Shown here piece after piece: positions 29,575-32,091 of a DNA stretch of 32,091 bases. The stretch lies in contig CACBHX010000006.1 of NCBI GenBank assembly GCA_902539145.1, forward strand, positions 1 to 32,091, given 5' to 3'. Position 1 is the stretch's first letter. Each line of letters opens with the position of its first letter. The notes beneath the pieces are model-generated. The model made no database searches. It worked only from the letters and a program-made list of their open reading frames with translations, and was not told where the DNA came from. This DNA is from an uncultured Pelagibacteraceae bacterium (GTDB lineage Bacteria; Pseudomonadota; Alphaproteobacteria; Pelagibacterales; Pelagibacteraceae). The position numbers and the translations under genes are program-made.

Positions 29575-30591
29575 ATGAATAAAACTGATGCACTAATTAT
29601 TGGAGCAGGTCCCACAGGGTTATTTACCGCACACCAATTAAAGCTAATTGGGCTTGATTGTGAAGTAGTTGATAATTTAGATAAAATTGGTGGACAATGT
29701 ATAGAACTTTATCCAGACAAACCAATTTATGATATTCCTGCAGTACCCGAGTGCACAGGTGAGCAATTAACAAATAATTTAATTAATCAATTAAAACCTT
29801 TTGATATTAAATTTCATTTAGGTGAAAGAGTTGAGGAGGTTAAGAAAGAAGATACAAACTGGTCAGTAAAAACTAGTAGTGGTAATATTTTTTTAACACC
29901 AAATGTTATTATTGCTGGAGGAGTTGGTTCATTTGAACCTCGAAAATTTGCACCAAAGGAGTGTGAACAATATGAAAATAAATCATTATTTTATTCGGTA
30001 AAAGATAAAAATATATTTAAAGGTAAAACAGTATCAATTTTTGGAGGTGGAGATAGCGCATTAGATTGGGCTATTGAGTTGTCAAAAGATTGTAAAATTA
30101 ATTTAATACATAGACGAGATGAATTTAGAGGAGCACCAGCAACAGTAGATAAAATGCAGGAGCTTGTAAAATCAGGAAAAATAAACCTATTTACTAAATA
30201 TCAAATGGCAAATGCCCACGGAGATCAAAAATTAGAAAGTATAGATATAAAGCATGACAATAATGAAATTAAAAACCTTAAGTCTGATTATGTGCTTGGT
30301 TTTTTTGGTCTAATTATGCAATTAGGACCAATTGCTAATTGGGGTCTTAATTTGAATAAAAAAACTATTGAGGTTGATACAGAAAAATTTGAAACAAATC
30401 AAAAAGGTATTTACGCTGTTGGAGATATTTGTAGCTATCCTGGTAAATTAAAACTTATTCTCTCTGGTTTTCATGAGGGTGCTTTAGCTGCTAGAGCATG
30501 TTTTAAACTCGCAAGACCAAATGAAAAATATAGATTTGAATTCACAACTACTTCATCAAACTTGTTAAAAAGACTTGGGAAAAAAGAGTGA
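29575..30591 (+). CDS. Ferredoxin--NADP+ reductase / thioredoxin reductase-like flavoprotein
   Basis: GAGPTGLFTAHQL, GGQCIELYPDKPIYDIPA, FGGGDSALDWAIEL, GIYAVGDICSYPGKLKLILSGFHEGALAA. Confidence 0.92.
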   Translation: MNKTDALIIGAGPTGLFTAHQLKLIGLDCEVVDNLDKIGGQCIELYPDKPIYDIPAVPECTGEQLTNNLINQLKPFDIKFHLGERVEEVKKEDTNWSVKTSSGNIFLTPNVIIAGGVGSFEPRKFAPKECEQYENKSLFYSVKDKNIFKGKTVSIFGGGDSALDWAIELSKDCKINLIHRRDEFRGAPATVDKMQELVKSGKINLFTKYQMANAHGDQKLESIDIKHDNNEIKNLKSDYVLGFFGLIMQLGPIANWGLNLNKKTIEVDTEKFETNQKGIYAVGDICSYPGKLKLILSGFHEGALAARACFKLARPNEKYRFEFTTTSSNLLKRLGKKE

Positions 30592-31214
30592 TAGAGCTTT
30601 TTTCAGCTAATACTCCTAATGGAAAAAAAATTAGTATTATGCTTGAAGAGATCAAGTTTGACTACAAAGTAACTAAAGTCGATTTAGATAATGGTGAACA
30701 GTTTAAACAAGATTTTAAAAAGATTAGTCCATTAAGTAAAATTCCTGTAATTATTGATCATAAAAATAAAAAAACAGTTTTTGAGTCTGGGGCAATTTTA
30801 ATTTACTTAGCTGAATTAAGTGGAAAATTTTATAATTCTGAAGAAAGATTAGAAATTAATCAATGGCTTATGGCTCAAATGGGCTACGTTGGTCCAATGT
30901 TAGGTCAACATCATCAGTTTCATCATTATAATCCGGGGAAAAGTAAGTTTGGTGAAGATAGATATTTTAAGATTTCTGAAAGAATATATAGAGAGTTAGA
31001 TGAAAGATTATCTAAATCAAAATATTTATCAGGAGAAAATTATACAATTGCAGATATTGGAACATTTCCTTGGATTGCCAGGCATAAGTGGCATGACATT
31101 GGTCTAAAAAAATTCAAAAATTTAACTAGATGGTACGAGAGTATCTCTGATAGAGATGGTGTTAAAAAAGGTTTTGCTTTTATGGATAAAAATGAACTAC
31201 CACCTAAGCCATAA
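30588..31214 (+). CDS. Glutathione S-transferase family protein (YfcG/Ure2p-like)
   Basis: GTG start overlapping the upstream stop (GTGA); MIELFSANTPNGKKISIMLEE, SKIPVI, VFESGAILIYLAE; GENYTIADIGTFPW C-terminal GST motif. Confidence 0.9.
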   Translation: MIELFSANTPNGKKISIMLEEIKFDYKVTKVDLDNGEQFKQDFKKISPLSKIPVIIDHKNKKTVFESGAILIYLAELSGKFYNSEERLEINQWLMAQMGYVGPMLGQHHQFHHYNPGKSKFGEDRYFKISERIYRELDERLSKSKYLSGENYTIADIGTFPWIARHKWHDIGLKKFKNLTRWYESISDRDGVKKGFAFMDKNELPPKP

Positions 31215-31319
31215 TTAATTTATCGAGTTAAGAAATCTAAATAATGAAGCAAAAATGCCATGACCTGATGCTTCGATCGCAAGTATTACTAAAATAATTA
31301 AAATTAATTTTGGGTTCAT
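31215..31319 (-). CDS. Small ORF, 34 aa hydrophobic protein (MNPKLILIILVILAIEASGHGIFASLFRFLNSIN)
   Basis: Not in the ORF track (below size cutoff); ATG overlaps the upstream small ORF stop as ATGA; stop directly abuts the GST stop; single TM-like segment. Confidence 0.5.
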   Translation of the reverse strand: MNPKLILIILVILAIEASGHGIFASLFRFLNSIN

Positions 31320-31444
31320 CTACTAAAGACAAAAAATATTAAAATTATCCAGAACAACGCATAATAATAGTAAATATATTTTTTAGTAAAATTGTAAGTT
31401 ACTGGATTATGCACTTTTTTTATTTTTTTCTTTCTCTTAGTCAT
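31316..31444 (-). CDS. Small ORF, 42 aa, Lys-rich N-terminus and C-terminal TM-like helix (MTKRKKKIKKVHNPVTYNFTKKYIYYYYALFWIILIFFVFSR)
   Basis: Internal ATG of the listed ORF 31316..31504; overlaps the dksA stop as ATGACTAA; positively charged N-terminus plus TM helix. Confidence 0.5.
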   Translation of the reverse strand: MTKRKKKIKKVHNPVTYNFTKKYIYYYYALFWIILIFFVFSR

Positions 31445-31961
31445 CTGCATGAACTTTTTCATCCTTCTCATGTTTTTCTTGAGCTGCAATTGTATACTTT
31501 GCAACTGGTCTTGCCATTAGTCTTTTTAACCCAATCGGTTCAGCAGTATCAAGGCAATATCCGTAAGTATCTTCCCTTATTCTTGCCAAAGCTTTGTCGA
31601 TTTCTGAGATAAGTTTAATTTGTCTATTGATTGCTTTCATTTCTACATTCTTATCTGTATATGAACTTGCTTGGTCAACAATATCTGCTGAAATACTATT
31701 ATCATCCATAGAGCCATTGTAGAGAGCCTCATTATTTGATCTAACAAGCTCTTTTTTCCATTCTTGTAATTTAATTCTAAAAAAAACTTTATGTTTTTCA
31801 CACATATATTTTTCTGTATCTTTAGGAATGTAGGTTTTTGATATTTTTATAGGTCCTTTTTTGACTTCTTTTGTTTTACTAACCACTTTTGTTTTTGGTT
31901 TAGAAACATTCTTTACTTTAGTTTTAGTAACCTTTTTTTTTGCTTTAGCTATCTTTGGCAT
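31437..31961 (-). CDS. dksA: DksA/TraR-family RNA polymerase-binding protein with Lys-rich N-terminal extension
   Basis: LARIREDTYGYCLDTAEPIGLKRLMARPVAKYTIAAQEKHE zinc-finger-like region; DNNSISADIVDQASSYTDKN-like coiled-coil tip region. Confidence 0.88.
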   Translation of the reverse strand: MPKIAKAKKKVTKTKVKNVSKPKTKVVSKTKEVKKGPIKISKTYIPKDTEKYMCEKHKVFFRIKLQEWKKELVRSNNEALYNGSMDDNSISADIVDQASSYTDKNVEMKAINRQIKLISEIDKALARIREDTYGYCLDTAEPIGLKRLMARPVAKYTIAAQEKHEKDEKVHADD

Positions 31962-32091
31962 GTCTAAATTTGAATGCGAGGGAGTATATTCAGCAAAATA
32001 TGGGTGTCAAGCAACCTTAATTATTGTAAATATTTACTTATGAATGTTTTAAACAAGAATATTAATAACATATTTTTTATTTTTGCTATTA

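Noticed and set aside
31861-32043. 60-aa plus-strand ORF opposite the dksA N-terminus
   Set aside because: Phe/Val/Leu/Thr-rich product is the complement of the Lys-rich dksA tail; likely artefact

Overview
AT-rich, very compact alphaproteobacterial chromosome segment, most consistent with a SAR11/Pelagibacter-type genome (proteorhodopsin followed by ferredoxin, ferredoxin-NADP reductase and GST; extreme A+T; minimal spacers). From left to right: (i) division/cell-wall cluster mraY'-murD-ftsW-murG-murC-murB-ddl-ftsQ-'ftsA'-lpxC-bamD-ligA; (ii) pepP and uvrD on minus, an AsmA-like gene on plus, fumC on minus, a MazG-like gene on plus, nadC and nadA on minus; (iii) tRNA-Leu(GAG) followed by a repeat-rich autotransporter-like surface protein; (iv) ygfZ-like gene, pyrC, SMR transporter, prpE/acs-type ligase; (v) proteorhodopsin, strong terminator, ferredoxin-FNR-GST; (vi) dksA-like gene on minus with two overlapping, unannotated small ORFs. 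The most interesting signals are: a 234-aa FtsA-like protein that keeps the SHS2-like domain and a possible C-terminal amphipathic helix but has lost the nucleotide-binding half, in a cluster where ftsZ is also missing from its usual slot; a hairpin plus an 18-bp perfect palindrome directly upstream of proteorhodopsin; the dksA-smORF-smORF chain with overlapping stops and starts; and zero or negative spacing at all six convergent gene junctions. No CRISPR array, transposase, integrase or phage gene was seen.
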